Assembly (NCBI RefSeq): GCF_000720185.1 | Contig: NZ_JOIY01000084.1 | Location: 1 to 11,048 of the forward strand | DNA: 11,048 bases | Source: Streptomyces sp. NRRL S-340 | Lineage (GTDB): Bacteria > Actinomycetota > Actinomycetes > Streptomycetales > Streptomycetaceae | Reading direction: 5' to 3' | In this document: piece after piece, positions 5,536 through 11,048 of the stretch | How positions within the stretch are numbered: the first letter of the stretch is position 1 | How the letters are laid out: every line of letters begins with the position of its first letter | Notes under the pieces: generated by a model | What the model saw: the letters and a program-made list of their open reading frames with translations, nothing else | What the model was told of the DNA's origin: nothing | Databases searched by the model: none | Made by a program: the position numbers and the translations under genes

Positions 5536-7019
5536 CCACGCCCCTGCGCCCGGCCCTCGCCGTGGCCGCCGCCCTCACCGCGGCCCTCACCCTGACCACG
5601 TCGACCGCCACCGCCTCGCCCACGACGACCGAGCCCAGCCTGCTCGCCGCGAACTGGACGCAGGCCGACGTGCCCGGCGCCAAGGATCTCCCCGTCGGAA
5701 TCACGGTCACCAACTGGACCGAGAAGAACCTGGAGAACCGCACCAGACCCCGCCTCCTCCAGGTCGTCGAGATCGATCCCACCACCGCCCCGCTCGACCT
5801 GCAGAGCACCGTCGGCGCGGGCGGCGACGGCCTGGCCGAGACGGTGGCCGACCAGCTCGCCGGGGTCAGCCCGGTGGCGTCCCGGCACCCCTTGGCCGGC
5901 GTCAACGGCGGCCTGTTCAAGTCGGAACCCGCCCACCCGCAGCTGAGAAGCACGGACCGGCCCGTCACCCTCCAGCACGTGGGCGTCTCGGTCACCGACG
6001 GCGTGCTGCACAGCGCCAGTTGCCTCGGCCCGGACGGCAAGGGCACGAACGGCGCCGTGATCCAGTACGGCGTCCCCTACATCACCAAGCTCAGCACGAA
6101 GCTGCGCCTGACCCCCTCCGACGGATCCGGGACCGTGGCCTTCGACGACATCAACCGCGACCCCGGCCGTGCCCGCGGCTGCGCCCGCGACGGCGACGAC
6201 CGGGCCCTCACCGAGGACCAGGCCGGCGGGCAGAAGAGCGTCTACGTCGACGCCGACGAGATCATCCTGTTCACTTCCGACTACAAGTACCCGGTGCCCA
6301 AGCCCGGCCTCGACCCGTACGTCACCACGGACGACGACGCGGGCTACGAGGTCGTCCTCGACTCCACCGGCAAGGTGACGGCCGCCCACCCGGGCCGCGG
6401 CGGCGGCAAGGACAGCACCACCGAGGTCTACGTGCCGTCCGACGGGCGCATCCTGCAGGGCACCGGCACCGGCGGCACCTGGCTCCGCGATCACGCGCGC
6501 CTCGGCAGCACGCTCACCGTCTCGCAGAAGCTCACCGACGAGCGGTTCGGCCGGGAGATCCCGCTGGACCCGTCGGTCGACGTCGTCAGCTCCTTCCACC
6601 AGCTCCTGCGCGACGGCGCCGTCGCAACGGAACTGCCCAACACCTGCGGAGCCACGGGCCCCGGCGCCGACGGCACCCCCATCTGCACCGACTCACGGGT
6701 GGCCCTCGGCACCAACGTGCGCGGCCACACGGTCCTCGTGACGCTGACGGGACAGCCCCGGACGGACAACACCACCACCCACGAGGACGGGGCCTGGCTG
6801 CACGCCTGGGGCGAACTCCTGGACTCCGACGAACTCGGCCTGATCGACGCACTCAACCTTGACGGTGGCGGCTCGGCGACCCTGATCACCGCCACCAGTA
6901 CCGGCGGCACCGTGGTGCGCACCCCGCCGACGGACCGGGTCAGCGGCGTGTACGTGCACCGGGCGGTCGCCGACACCGTCTACGCCGGGATCAGCGGCTA
7001 CGGCATGTACAAGAAGTAG
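5532..7019 (+). CDS. Secreted phosphodiester glycosidase (NAGPA/DUF2233) family protein
   Basis: GTG 5532 overlaps the preceding stop (GTGA), giving 495 residues. Residues 1-29 are a signal peptide (ALAVAAALTAALTL core, cleavage near TATASP). Family marks in order are GVNGGLFKS (about 123-131), the GVNGxFF-like motif; SRVALGTN (388-395), the usual S-R-T-A-x-G block; ALNLDGGGSATL (440-451), the hallmark of the phosphodiester glycosidase domain (PF09992); and RVSGVYVH near the end, the usual closing motif. Known members remove N-acetylglucosamine from phosphodiesters (human uncovering enzyme) or act on bacterial polysaccharides and wall polymers. A secreted actinobacterial member probably works on cell-surface or environmental glycans, substrate unknown. 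At 495 residues it is longer than a minimal domain, with an insert of about 200 residues rich in Asp and Gly between the first and second motifs. It is probably co-translated with the crystallin-repeat protein. No terminator follows before the IS remnant. Confidence 0.88.
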   Translation: MTTPLRPALAVAAALTAALTLTTSTATASPTTTEPSLLAANWTQADVPGAKDLPVGITVTNWTEKNLENRTRPRLLQVVEIDPTTAPLDLQSTVGAGGDGLAETVADQLAGVSPVASRHPLAGVNGGLFKSEPAHPQLRSTDRPVTLQHVGVSVTDGVLHSASCLGPDGKGTNGAVIQYGVPYITKLSTKLRLTPSDGSGTVAFDDINRDPGRARGCARDGDDRALTEDQAGGQKSVYVDADEIILFTSDYKYPVPKPGLDPYVTTDDDAGYEVVLDSTGKVTAAHPGRGGGKDSTTEVYVPSDGRILQGTGTGGTWLRDHARLGSTLTVSQKLTDERFGREIPLDPSVDVVSSFHQLLRDGAVATELPNTCGATGPGADGTPICTDSRVALGTNVRGHTVLVTLTGQPRTDNTTTHEDGAWLHAWGELLDSDELGLIDALNLDGGGSATLITATSTGGTVVRTPPTDRVSGVYVHRAVADTVYAGISGYGMYKK

Positions 7020-7030
7020 CGTCGCCACCA

Positions 7031-7283
7031 GGCCGTCTCGTTCGGATCTGCTTTCGTTGGGCCGCCTGTGCCGTTGACTGACGCGCAGCGGGCGCGGATT
7101 CGACCGTTCTTGCCGACCGGACGCCGAAGCGTGGTGGCCGGTGGCGTGATCATCGTGAAGTGATCGACGCGATCGCATCCGAGTTCCGGACCGGTTCGCG
7201 GTGGGTCCACCTGCCGAAGGTGGGTCCACCTGCCGAAGAGGTACGGCAACCGGCGGGGCGTCTGCAACCGGCTGCGGATGCAC
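7031..7283 (+). mobile_element. IS5-family insertion sequence remnant (5' part of transposase)
   Basis: From GTG 7068 the sequence encodes LTDAQRARIRPFLP, then in a second frame DRTPKRGGRWRDHREVID and FRTGSRWVHLPK, then after a duplicated stretch LPKRYGNRRGVCNRLRMH. This is the N-terminal region of IS5-family (IS427-like) transposases common in Streptomyces. Three lesions are visible: one missing G near 7116 (CCGACC in place of CCGGACC), a 19-bp tandem duplication at 7200-7237 that shifts the frame again, and loss of everything after RLRMH at 7283, including the DDE catalytic part. The GGCCGTCTCG sequence from 7031 resembles leaders of such elements, but a terminal inverted repeat cannot be proven. 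It is not able to transpose. Confidence 0.8.
7200..7237 (+). repeat. 19-bp tandem duplication inside the transposase remnant
   Basis: GGTGGGTCCACCTGCCGAA occurs at 7200-7218 and again directly after at 7219-7237. The unit encodes the RWVHLPK region once in intact relatives. Because 19 is not a multiple of three, the copy causes a frameshift. Confidence 0.95.
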
Positions 7284-7594
7284 CAGCCCGGTCGCGGCCC
7301 GCCAGGCCGTAGCCGCCGGCGTCGCGGCGACCGAGTCACTGGCGCCTCGTGAGGGACTCGGGCGCGGAGGACACCACGCCCCCTCACGCCTGATGCACCG
7401 TCAGGTAAGTCAGCAAAGGGTCAGCATTGGTACGGCTGAAGCTGCCCGCAGATGCCCCTACGTTGGACATCGCAGGCAGCTTCAGAGGCATGCATGCGGC
7501 TGGTGCCGAACACAGACGCCGTGGGATTCCCGCGTTGCCCGGCAGGCGCGGAAGCGATCACGGCTTCCTGGCAGACGGCTCCTGTTCTCGCAGG
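7284..7594. other. Gene-free interval between IS remnant and pirin gene
   Basis: No coding frame here has a ribosome site or recognisable product. The sequence past the transposase break does not match the rest of that transposase. The only strong structure is the hairpin at 7436-7485. TGCCGAACACAG at 7504-7515 is the reverse complement of bases 7624-7635 in the end of the pirin gene, probably by chance. Confidence 0.4.
7436..7485. terminator. Large hairpin, possible terminator downstream of pirin or IS end
   Basis: CTGAAGCTGCC (7436-7446) pairs perfectly with GGCAGCTTCAG (7475-7485). The inner bases add GC and GATG/CATC pairs with one mismatch and one bulge, giving about 17 pairs around a loop of about 13 bases. 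It lies about 110 bp past the pirin stop on the minus strand, far for a simple terminator, so it may also be a leftover of a mobile element end. Confidence 0.45.
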
Positions 7595-8614
7595 TCAGCG
7601 CTTGTTTCCTCGGGGTTTCAAGGCTGTGTTCGGCAGCTCTGGCGCGGGCAGCGGAGCCCCGTCGTAGCCCCGCACCTCGCCGAAGCGGGTTCCCTTCATC
7701 CAGTCCTCGCGAGCCTGTACGACCTCGTCGTGAGACCGTCCGATGAAGTTCCACCACATGATGATCTCCTCGCCGAACGGCGGTCCGCCCAGCAGGACCA
7801 GTCTCGCCGTTTCACTTCCCCGGTTCGTCAAGGTAAGGGCGGTGCGGCCGGGTGCCGCGTAGCCGAGGTCGGCCGGTTCGAGGGTGGTGTCGTCGAGGAC
7901 GATGCCGCCCCTGTCGACCAGCACCCCGTGCTCGAAGGCGGGGTCCACGTCGAGGGTGACGGTGGCGCCGGGGGTCACGGACAGCTCCGCTCCCAGCAGC
8001 GGCGTGAAGGTGCGCACCGGGGAGGTGTCCCCGGCGAGCGATCCGAGGAAGACGCGGGCCTCGCCGCCCTCCAGTGGCACGGCGGTGGGGACGTAGTGCT
8101 GGAAGTCCCTGGCCGTGTCGCGGTGCTGTGCGGGCAGGGCGACCCAGAGCTGCACGCCGTGCAGGACGGTGGTGGCGGGGGTGGACACCTCGGAGTGGCT
8201 GATGCCGTGGCCGCTCGTCATGAGGTTCAGCTCACCGGGCCGGACGAAGGCGTGGGTGCCCAGGCTGTCCCGGTGCTCGATCTCGCCGCTGAAGAGCCAG
8301 CTGACCGTCTGGAGGCCGATGTGGGGGTGCGGGGCGACGTCCATGCCACCGGTCGACGCCACGTCGTCGGGGCCGTAGTGGTCGGCGAAGCACCATGCGC
8401 CGATCAGCGTGCGGGCCCGCTGGGGCAGCGTGCGCCGCACCCGCATGGCGCGGGGCCCGCCCAGCGGGACGTCCCGGGGGCCGAGGACCTCGATGTCCGC
8501 CGGGGCCGGCCCCGGCCTGCCGGCCCCGGTGTCCGGACCGGCCTCAGTGTGCGGGCCGGCCTCGGCGACGGTGCCGCAGATGAGCTCGGCGGGCCGGGTC
8601 TCGGTATTGCTCAC
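7595..8614 (-). CDS. Pirin family protein
   Basis: The start is GTG 8614 (VSNTETRP), with AAGGAG (reverse of 8622-8627) seven bases before it. The frame is open further upstream, but that part overlaps the promoter of the divergent gene. The product has 339 residues, slightly longer than the usual 290-320 because of a Pro/Gly-rich N-terminus. The double-cupin fold's iron ligands of pirin all appear: H96 and H98 in APHPHIGLQTVSW, and H140 and E142 in SGHGISHSEVS. The C-terminal cupin ends with GGPPFGEEIIMWWNFIGRSH, a stretch very typical of pirins. Pirins are iron proteins with redox-dependent regulatory roles; some oxidise quercetin, and Streptomyces pirin has been linked to redox control of metabolism. 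It is divergent from an AhpD-like gene, with which it shares a 95-bp promoter region, suggesting joint control by an oxidative signal (inference). Confidence 0.95.
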   Translation of the reverse strand: MSNTETRPAELICGTVAEAGPHTEAGPDTGAGRPGPAPADIEVLGPRDVPLGGPRAMRVRRTLPQRARTLIGAWCFADHYGPDDVASTGGMDVAPHPHIGLQTVSWLFSGEIEHRDSLGTHAFVRPGELNLMTSGHGISHSEVSTPATTVLHGVQLWVALPAQHRDTARDFQHYVPTAVPLEGGEARVFLGSLAGDTSPVRTFTPLLGAELSVTPGATVTLDVDPAFEHGVLVDRGGIVLDDTTLEPADLGYAAPGRTALTLTNRGSETARLVLLGGPPFGEEIIMWWNFIGRSHDEVVQAREDWMKGTRFGEVRGYDGAPLPAPELPNTALKPRGNKR

Positions 8615-8709
8615 CGTTCGGCTCCTTCCCCTCAGAGAAGTTCGATTTTCAACATTAACGTCATGATGATAGGACGTACACCCGAACACCGCCCGATGAA
8701 GGAGACCAC
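8615..8709. promoter_or_regulatory. Divergent promoter region between pirin and AhpD-like genes
   Basis: This 95-bp gap has the most AT-rich patch of the right half (about 8641-8680, with TTTTCAACATTAACG and ATGATGATAG). It contains an inverted repeat, ACGTC (8658-8662) and GACGT (8673-8677), ten bases apart, whose centre includes TCATGA. Ribosome sites for both genes lie at its ends (8622-8627 minus, 8698-8704 plus). An operator for a shared regulator is plausible. No regulator gene is in the window. Confidence 0.55.
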
Positions 8710-9240
8710 GTGCCCGAGACGGCGCCGACGACCACCCGGGCACGGGTCTTCGTCGACAAGCAGAGTCCCAGCGCCTACCGCGCATTGTCCGCGACGGCCG
8801 AGGCGGTCCGCGCGGTCGCGGCCGACGCCGGACTCGACCGCCGGCTCGTCGAGCTGGTCAACATACGTGTCTCGCAGCTGAACGCCTGTGCCTTCTGCCT
8901 CGATCTGCACACCAGGACCGCCCTGCGGGCCGGCGAGACCACACGGCGCCTGGGTGTACTGCCCGCCTGGCGCGACACCCAGCTCTTCAGCCCGCGTGAG
9001 CGCGCCGCGCTCGCCCTGGCGGAGGCCACCACGCATCCGGCCGACGCGGACGCACAGGACAGCGCCTACGGCCTCGCGCGTTCCGTGCTGTCGGACGACG
9101 AGATCTCCGCCGTGGTCTGGGTGGCCATCACCATCAACGCCTTCAACCGGGTCTCCGTCCTGAGCAAGCACCCGGTACGCGAGGTGTCCGGCACGCCCGC
9201 CGGCTCCCGCTCCCCCGGTTCCGGCGCCCGCCCGGTCTGA
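8710..9240 (+). CDS. AhpD-like carboxymuconolactone decarboxylase family protein
   Basis: GTG 8710 follows GAAGGAG (8698-8704) by five bases. The product has 176 residues, the usual size for single-domain members. The core block VNIRVSQLNACAFCLDLHTR has the redox CxxC pair C60 and C63. With E48 twelve residues before C60 and H67 four after C63, the spacing equals that of the alkylhydroperoxidase AhpD proton-relay set (Glu, Cys, Cys, His). Members reduce peroxides or act as thiol-disulfide carriers; others decarboxylate gamma-carboxymuconolactone but lack the CxxC, so peroxidase-type activity is the better guess. The C-terminal 18 or so residues (TPAGSRSPGSGARPV) are probably disordered. The gene is divergent from pirin and convergent with dps. 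Confidence 0.93.
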   Translation: MPETAPTTTRARVFVDKQSPSAYRALSATAEAVRAVAADAGLDRRLVELVNIRVSQLNACAFCLDLHTRTALRAGETTRRLGVLPAWRDTQLFSPRERAALALAEATTHPADADAQDSAYGLARSVLSDDEISAVVWVAITINAFNRVSVLSKHPVREVSGTPAGSRSPGSGARPV

Positions 9241-9262
9241 CCGGGCTCCGCCGGGTGCGGCA

Positions 9263-9288
9263 CGGGCGGCCCTCGACCGGGCCGCCCG
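9263..9288. terminator. Bidirectional hairpin terminator between AhpD-like gene and dps
   Basis: CGGGCGGCCC (9263-9272) and GGGCCGCCCG (9279-9288) form a perfect 10-bp G/C stem around the loop TCGACC. It lies between two converging genes, 22 bases after one stop and 9 after the other, so it can serve both. Confidence 0.8.
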
Positions 9289-9297
9289 CCTGTGCGC

Positions 9298-9879
9298 TCA
9301 GGCCCGGACCAGAGGAGTGTCGACCAAGTGCTCCGCCAGGAACCACGTCTGCAGTTCGCCGGTACGGATCACCTGGGAGACCAGCAGGTCGTTGGTGCCG
9401 TCGTCGCCCTGCTCGGCCACCCGGGCCGCCGCGTCATGGGCGTCGGCCAGGATCGTCTCGTGCGCCTCCAGCAGACGGGACAGCATGGCGGGCACCTCCT
9501 CCACGCCGTCCGGCGGGCGCGGCACCGACGTGATCTCGGCGACATGGCGGGGGTCCCCCACCGCCACGCCGCCCAGCGTCTGGACGCGCTCGGCGAGCGT
9601 GTCGACCAGGGCGAGCTGCTGTGCCGCGTGCTGGTCGAGCACCAGGTGCAGCTGGTAGAAGGTCGCGCCCCGCATCAGCCAGTGGTGCTTCTTGTAGAGG
9701 CCGTAGAGGATCTGCGTGTCCGCGAGCACCTGGTTGAGCCGCTGGCAGGAGTACATACGTGCCTCGAAGGACAGCGCCAGCGGAAACTGCTTGACGGTGC
9801 CGAACTCCTGGATGATCCGGCCCTTCTGGTGCAGCCGGGGCTGGCTGCCGGCCTGCGCGTGCGAGGTGTCAGTGGTCAT
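9298..9879 (-). CDS. dps: Dps family DNA-binding ferritin
   Basis: ATG 9879 has AGGAGG (reverse of 9886-9891) six bases upstream. The product has 193 residues. Dps proteins form 12-subunit shells that bind and oxidise Fe(II) with peroxide and often coat DNA in stationary phase. The ferroxidase residues keep the Dps spacing: H66 (KKHHWLMRG), H78 (FYQLH), D93 (ALVD) and E97 (AERV), that is gaps of 12, 15 and 4. TLGGVAVGDP after them is another typical Dps block. An N-terminal extension of about 35 residues contains His, Lys and Arg and could bind DNA, as known for actinobacterial Dps. Streptomyces have several dps paralogues; which one this is cannot be told from motifs alone. It is preceded by a 248-bp GC-rich leader with a GGGTAC box and stands alone. 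Confidence 0.95.
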   Translation of the reverse strand: MTTDTSHAQAGSQPRLHQKGRIIQEFGTVKQFPLALSFEARMYSCQRLNQVLADTQILYGLYKKHHWLMRGATFYQLHLVLDQHAAQQLALVDTLAERVQTLGGVAVGDPRHVAEITSVPRPPDGVEEVPAMLSRLLEAHETILADAHDAAARVAEQGDDGTNDLLVSQVIRTGELQTWFLAEHLVDTPLVRA

Positions 9880-10127
9880 GTTCCGCCTCCTGCGGTTCGT
9901 GTGCTGCGTACCCGGATGACGCTAGACGTGCTGGTCAGGGGCGCCTTGCCGCAGAGCGCACGGGCGCGTGCCCGACAGCGCAGACACCCGCCGTCCGGCC
10001 CGCCGCGGCCCCTTTGCCCCTCCCCCGTCGAGCCTTCGGTGCACGGCGTACCCCGGCCTCCGCGCACCGGCCCCCGTGCACGGTTCCACCGCGCGCCTGC
10101 CCCCTCCCGCGCTGCTCTCCGGGACCG
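9880..10127 (-). promoter_or_regulatory. Leader of dps with a GGGTAC box
   Basis: On the minus strand GGGTAC lies at 9913-9908, 28 bases before the dps start. This matches the -10 element (GGGTAC/T) of Streptomyces general-stress sigma factors of the SigB/SigH type, which are known to drive dps genes. A matching GNNT -35 at 14-16 bp is not clear (GCAC at 14 bp), so the call is weak. The rest of this stretch is GC-rich with no gene I can support; long open frames here on both strands have poor, Arg/Pro-rich translations. Confidence 0.35.
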
Positions 10128-10180
10128 CATGCCGAAGGGCCGCGCGGACGAGTAAGTCGTCCGCGCGGCCCTTCGGCATG
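10128..10180 (-). terminator. 24-bp perfect inverted repeat: terminator of the hydrolase operon
   Basis: Bases 10128-10151 (CATGCCGAAGGGC...GACGA) are the exact reverse complement of 10157-10180, with the loop GTAAG between. It starts seven bases after the hydrolase stop on the minus strand. The long uninterrupted GC-rich stem makes an efficient terminator very likely, and it separates the hydrolase from dps. Confidence 0.9.
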
Positions 10181-10187
10181 GCGTGGG

Positions 10188-10913
10188 TCAGCCCGTCGCG
10201 GCGACCGCCTCGCGGATCACGTCGGCGACCTCGGCGGCCCGGGAGACGGCGACCGCGTGGGAGGCGCCCTCCAGCTCGACGATCGTCGCTCCGGCACGCT
10301 TGGCGCCGAAGCGCTCCACCTCCGGGTCGATCGCCCGGTCGGCGGTGGCCACCACGGCCCAGGACGGCTTGGTCCGCCAGGCGGCGGCGGAGGCCGTCTC
10401 CTCGAAGGCCGCCGCGGCGAGCGGACGCTGCGCCGCCGCCAGGACCTTCGTGGTCTCGGCCGGCACATCGGCGGCGAAGACCGCGGGGAAGGCGTCCTCG
10501 GTGATGGTGACCTCGACGGCCCGGTCACCACCGGGCACCGGGTACGTCCACTCCTTGAGGTTGCTCACCAGCGGGGAGGCCGGGAAACGCCCCTGCAGCT
10601 CGCCGAGGCTCTCCCCCTCCTCCAGGACGTAGGCGGCGACGTAGACGAGGCCGACGACGTTCTCGGTGGTGCCGGCCACCGTGATGAGCGCGCCGCCGTA
10701 GGAGTGGCCGACCAGCACGACGGGCCCCTCGATCTGGGAGGCGACCGAGGCGACGTAGGCGGCGTCGGCCGCGAGGCCGCGCAGCGGGTTGGGCGGGGCG
10801 ATCACCGGGATGCCGTGGCCCTGGAGGTGCTCGATGACACCGCTCCAGCTGCCGGCGTCCGCGAACGCGCCGTGCACCAGGAGGACGGTGGGGGTGGATG
10901 CGGGTGTGGTCAT
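10188..10913 (-). CDS. Alpha/beta hydrolase (EstC-like esterase type)
   Basis: ATG 10913 gives 241 residues with no signal peptide, so the protein is cytoplasmic. Motifs in order are VLLVHGAFADAGSW (oxyanion hole, about 10-23); VVLVGHSYGGAL (nucleophile Ser71 in G-H-S-Y-G); VVATADRAIDPE with Asp192 as likely acid; and VELEGASHAV with His219 as base. The compact lid (about 95-130) and whole length fit the EstC/hydroxynitrile-lyase-like group common in Streptomyces. Substrate is unknown: small esters, or a role in secondary metabolism or detoxification. The ribosome site is weak (GGATCC region). The gene lies 40 bp after the stop of the gene at the window edge, same strand, so probably an operon; the big hairpin follows it. 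Confidence 0.93.
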   Translation of the reverse strand: MTTPASTPTVLLVHGAFADAGSWSGVIEHLQGHGIPVIAPPNPLRGLAADAAYVASVASQIEGPVVLVGHSYGGALITVAGTTENVVGLVYVAAYVLEEGESLGELQGRFPASPLVSNLKEWTYPVPGGDRAVEVTITEDAFPAVFAADVPAETTKVLAAAQRPLAAAAFEETASAAAWRTKPSWAVVATADRAIDPEVERFGAKRAGATIVELEGASHAVAVSRAAEVADVIREAVAATG

Positions 10914-10953
10914 GGTGGGGATCCGGTTCCGTTCAGGACGTGCGCAGGAGGGT

Positions 10954-11048
10954 TCAGGCCTGGTGCAGGGCGGCGCGCAGGGTGCCGGCGGCCATCGTGA
11001 TGGCGGCCTGGGCCGCGTGGGTCTCGCGCAGGGCGTTGAGCATCACGA
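10954..11048 (-). CDS. C-terminal end of an unidentified protein (partial at window edge)
   Basis: The minus-strand frame from the window edge to TGA (reverse of 10954-10956) encodes 30 residues, VMLNALRETHAAQAAITMAA then GTLRAALHQA. It is Ala-rich and helical, with strong G/C third positions. The protein begins outside the window and the family is not clear from this tail. It is likely the first or an upstream gene of the operon with the alpha/beta hydrolase, 40 bp away. Confidence 0.6.
   Translation of the reverse strand, partial: VMLNALRETHAAQAAITMAAGTLRAALHQA

Noticed and set aside
5427..6599. 390-codon minus-strand frame opposite the phosphodiester glycosidase
   Set aside because: Gly/Val/Ala-rich shadow of the real gene, without start signals.
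7504..7635. 12-bp inverted repeat, TGCCGAACACAG and its complement at 7624-7635
   Set aside because: Arms are 108 bp apart and one is inside pirin codons; a match of this length is expected somewhere in 11 kb by chance.
7427..8881. Long + strand open frame of 484 codons opposite the pirin gene
   Set aside because: It is the mirror of pirin with G/C-rich codons; it lacks a ribosome site and its Gly/Ala/Val-rich translation matches nothing, whereas the minus strand has all pirin ligands.
9292..10155. 287-codon + strand frame opposite dps
   Set aside because: Shadow; the minus strand has the Dps ferroxidase residues and an AGGAGG site.
10014..11000. 328-codon + strand frame opposite the alpha/beta hydrolase
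   Set aside because: Shadow frame; the minus strand carries GHSYGG and the complete triad.

Overview
The window looks like a Streptomyces chromosome (or a close relative). GC content is high, third codon positions are strongly G/C, GTG starts with AGGAGG-type ribosome sites are common, and many predicted proteins carry Sec or lipoprotein signals. It falls into a disturbed accessory left half (about 1-7590) and an ordinary, tightly coded right half (7595-11048).

Left half. After the last 27 codons of a + strand gene (1-85) there is a minus-strand fragment of a topoisomerase VI-A/Toprim-like actinobacterial family (169-546). A run of genes for exported proteins follows: a secreted protein broken by one missing base (801-1480), a lipoprotein whose start overlaps that gene's stop (1477-1992), a secreted four-cysteine protein (2391-2891) and a 94-residue secreted protein (3751-4035). 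Between them, on the minus strand, lie a frameshifted lipoprotein-like gene (3331-3649) joined to a scrap of an FtsK/TraB-type DNA translocase (3015-3330) that keeps its Walker A motif but has lost the codons just after it. After about 750 bp of gene-poor DNA comes a two-gene unit: a secreted protein with two crystallin/peptidase-inhibitor-I36-like repeats (4831-5535) and a secreted phosphodiester-glycosidase (NAGPA/DUF2233) family protein (5532-7019), overlapping by GTGA. An IS5-family transposase remnant (7031-7283), with a one-base deletion and a 19-bp tandem duplication, closes the disturbed part. The likely history is insertion and decay of a conjugative element and IS copies among genes for exported proteins.

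Right half. A pirin gene (7595-8614, minus) and an AhpD-like carboxymuconolactone decarboxylase family gene (8710-9240, plus) diverge from a short AT-rich promoter region. A Dps ferritin (9298-9879, minus) converges on the latter across a hairpin terminator. An alpha/beta hydrolase of the EstC-like type (10188-10913, minus) ends at a 24-bp perfect inverted repeat, and the C-terminal end of another minus-strand gene (10954-11048) lies just upstream of it. Pirin, the AhpD-like protein and Dps together suggest a small oxidative-stress neighbourhood. Each has its complete set of metal or catalytic residues, so these genes look functional.

No tRNA, rRNA or CRISPR array was found. No clearly new multi-gene system is proven here. 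The best candidates for something undescribed are the coupled crystallin-repeat/phosphodiester-glycosidase pair and the interrupted cluster of exported proteins.
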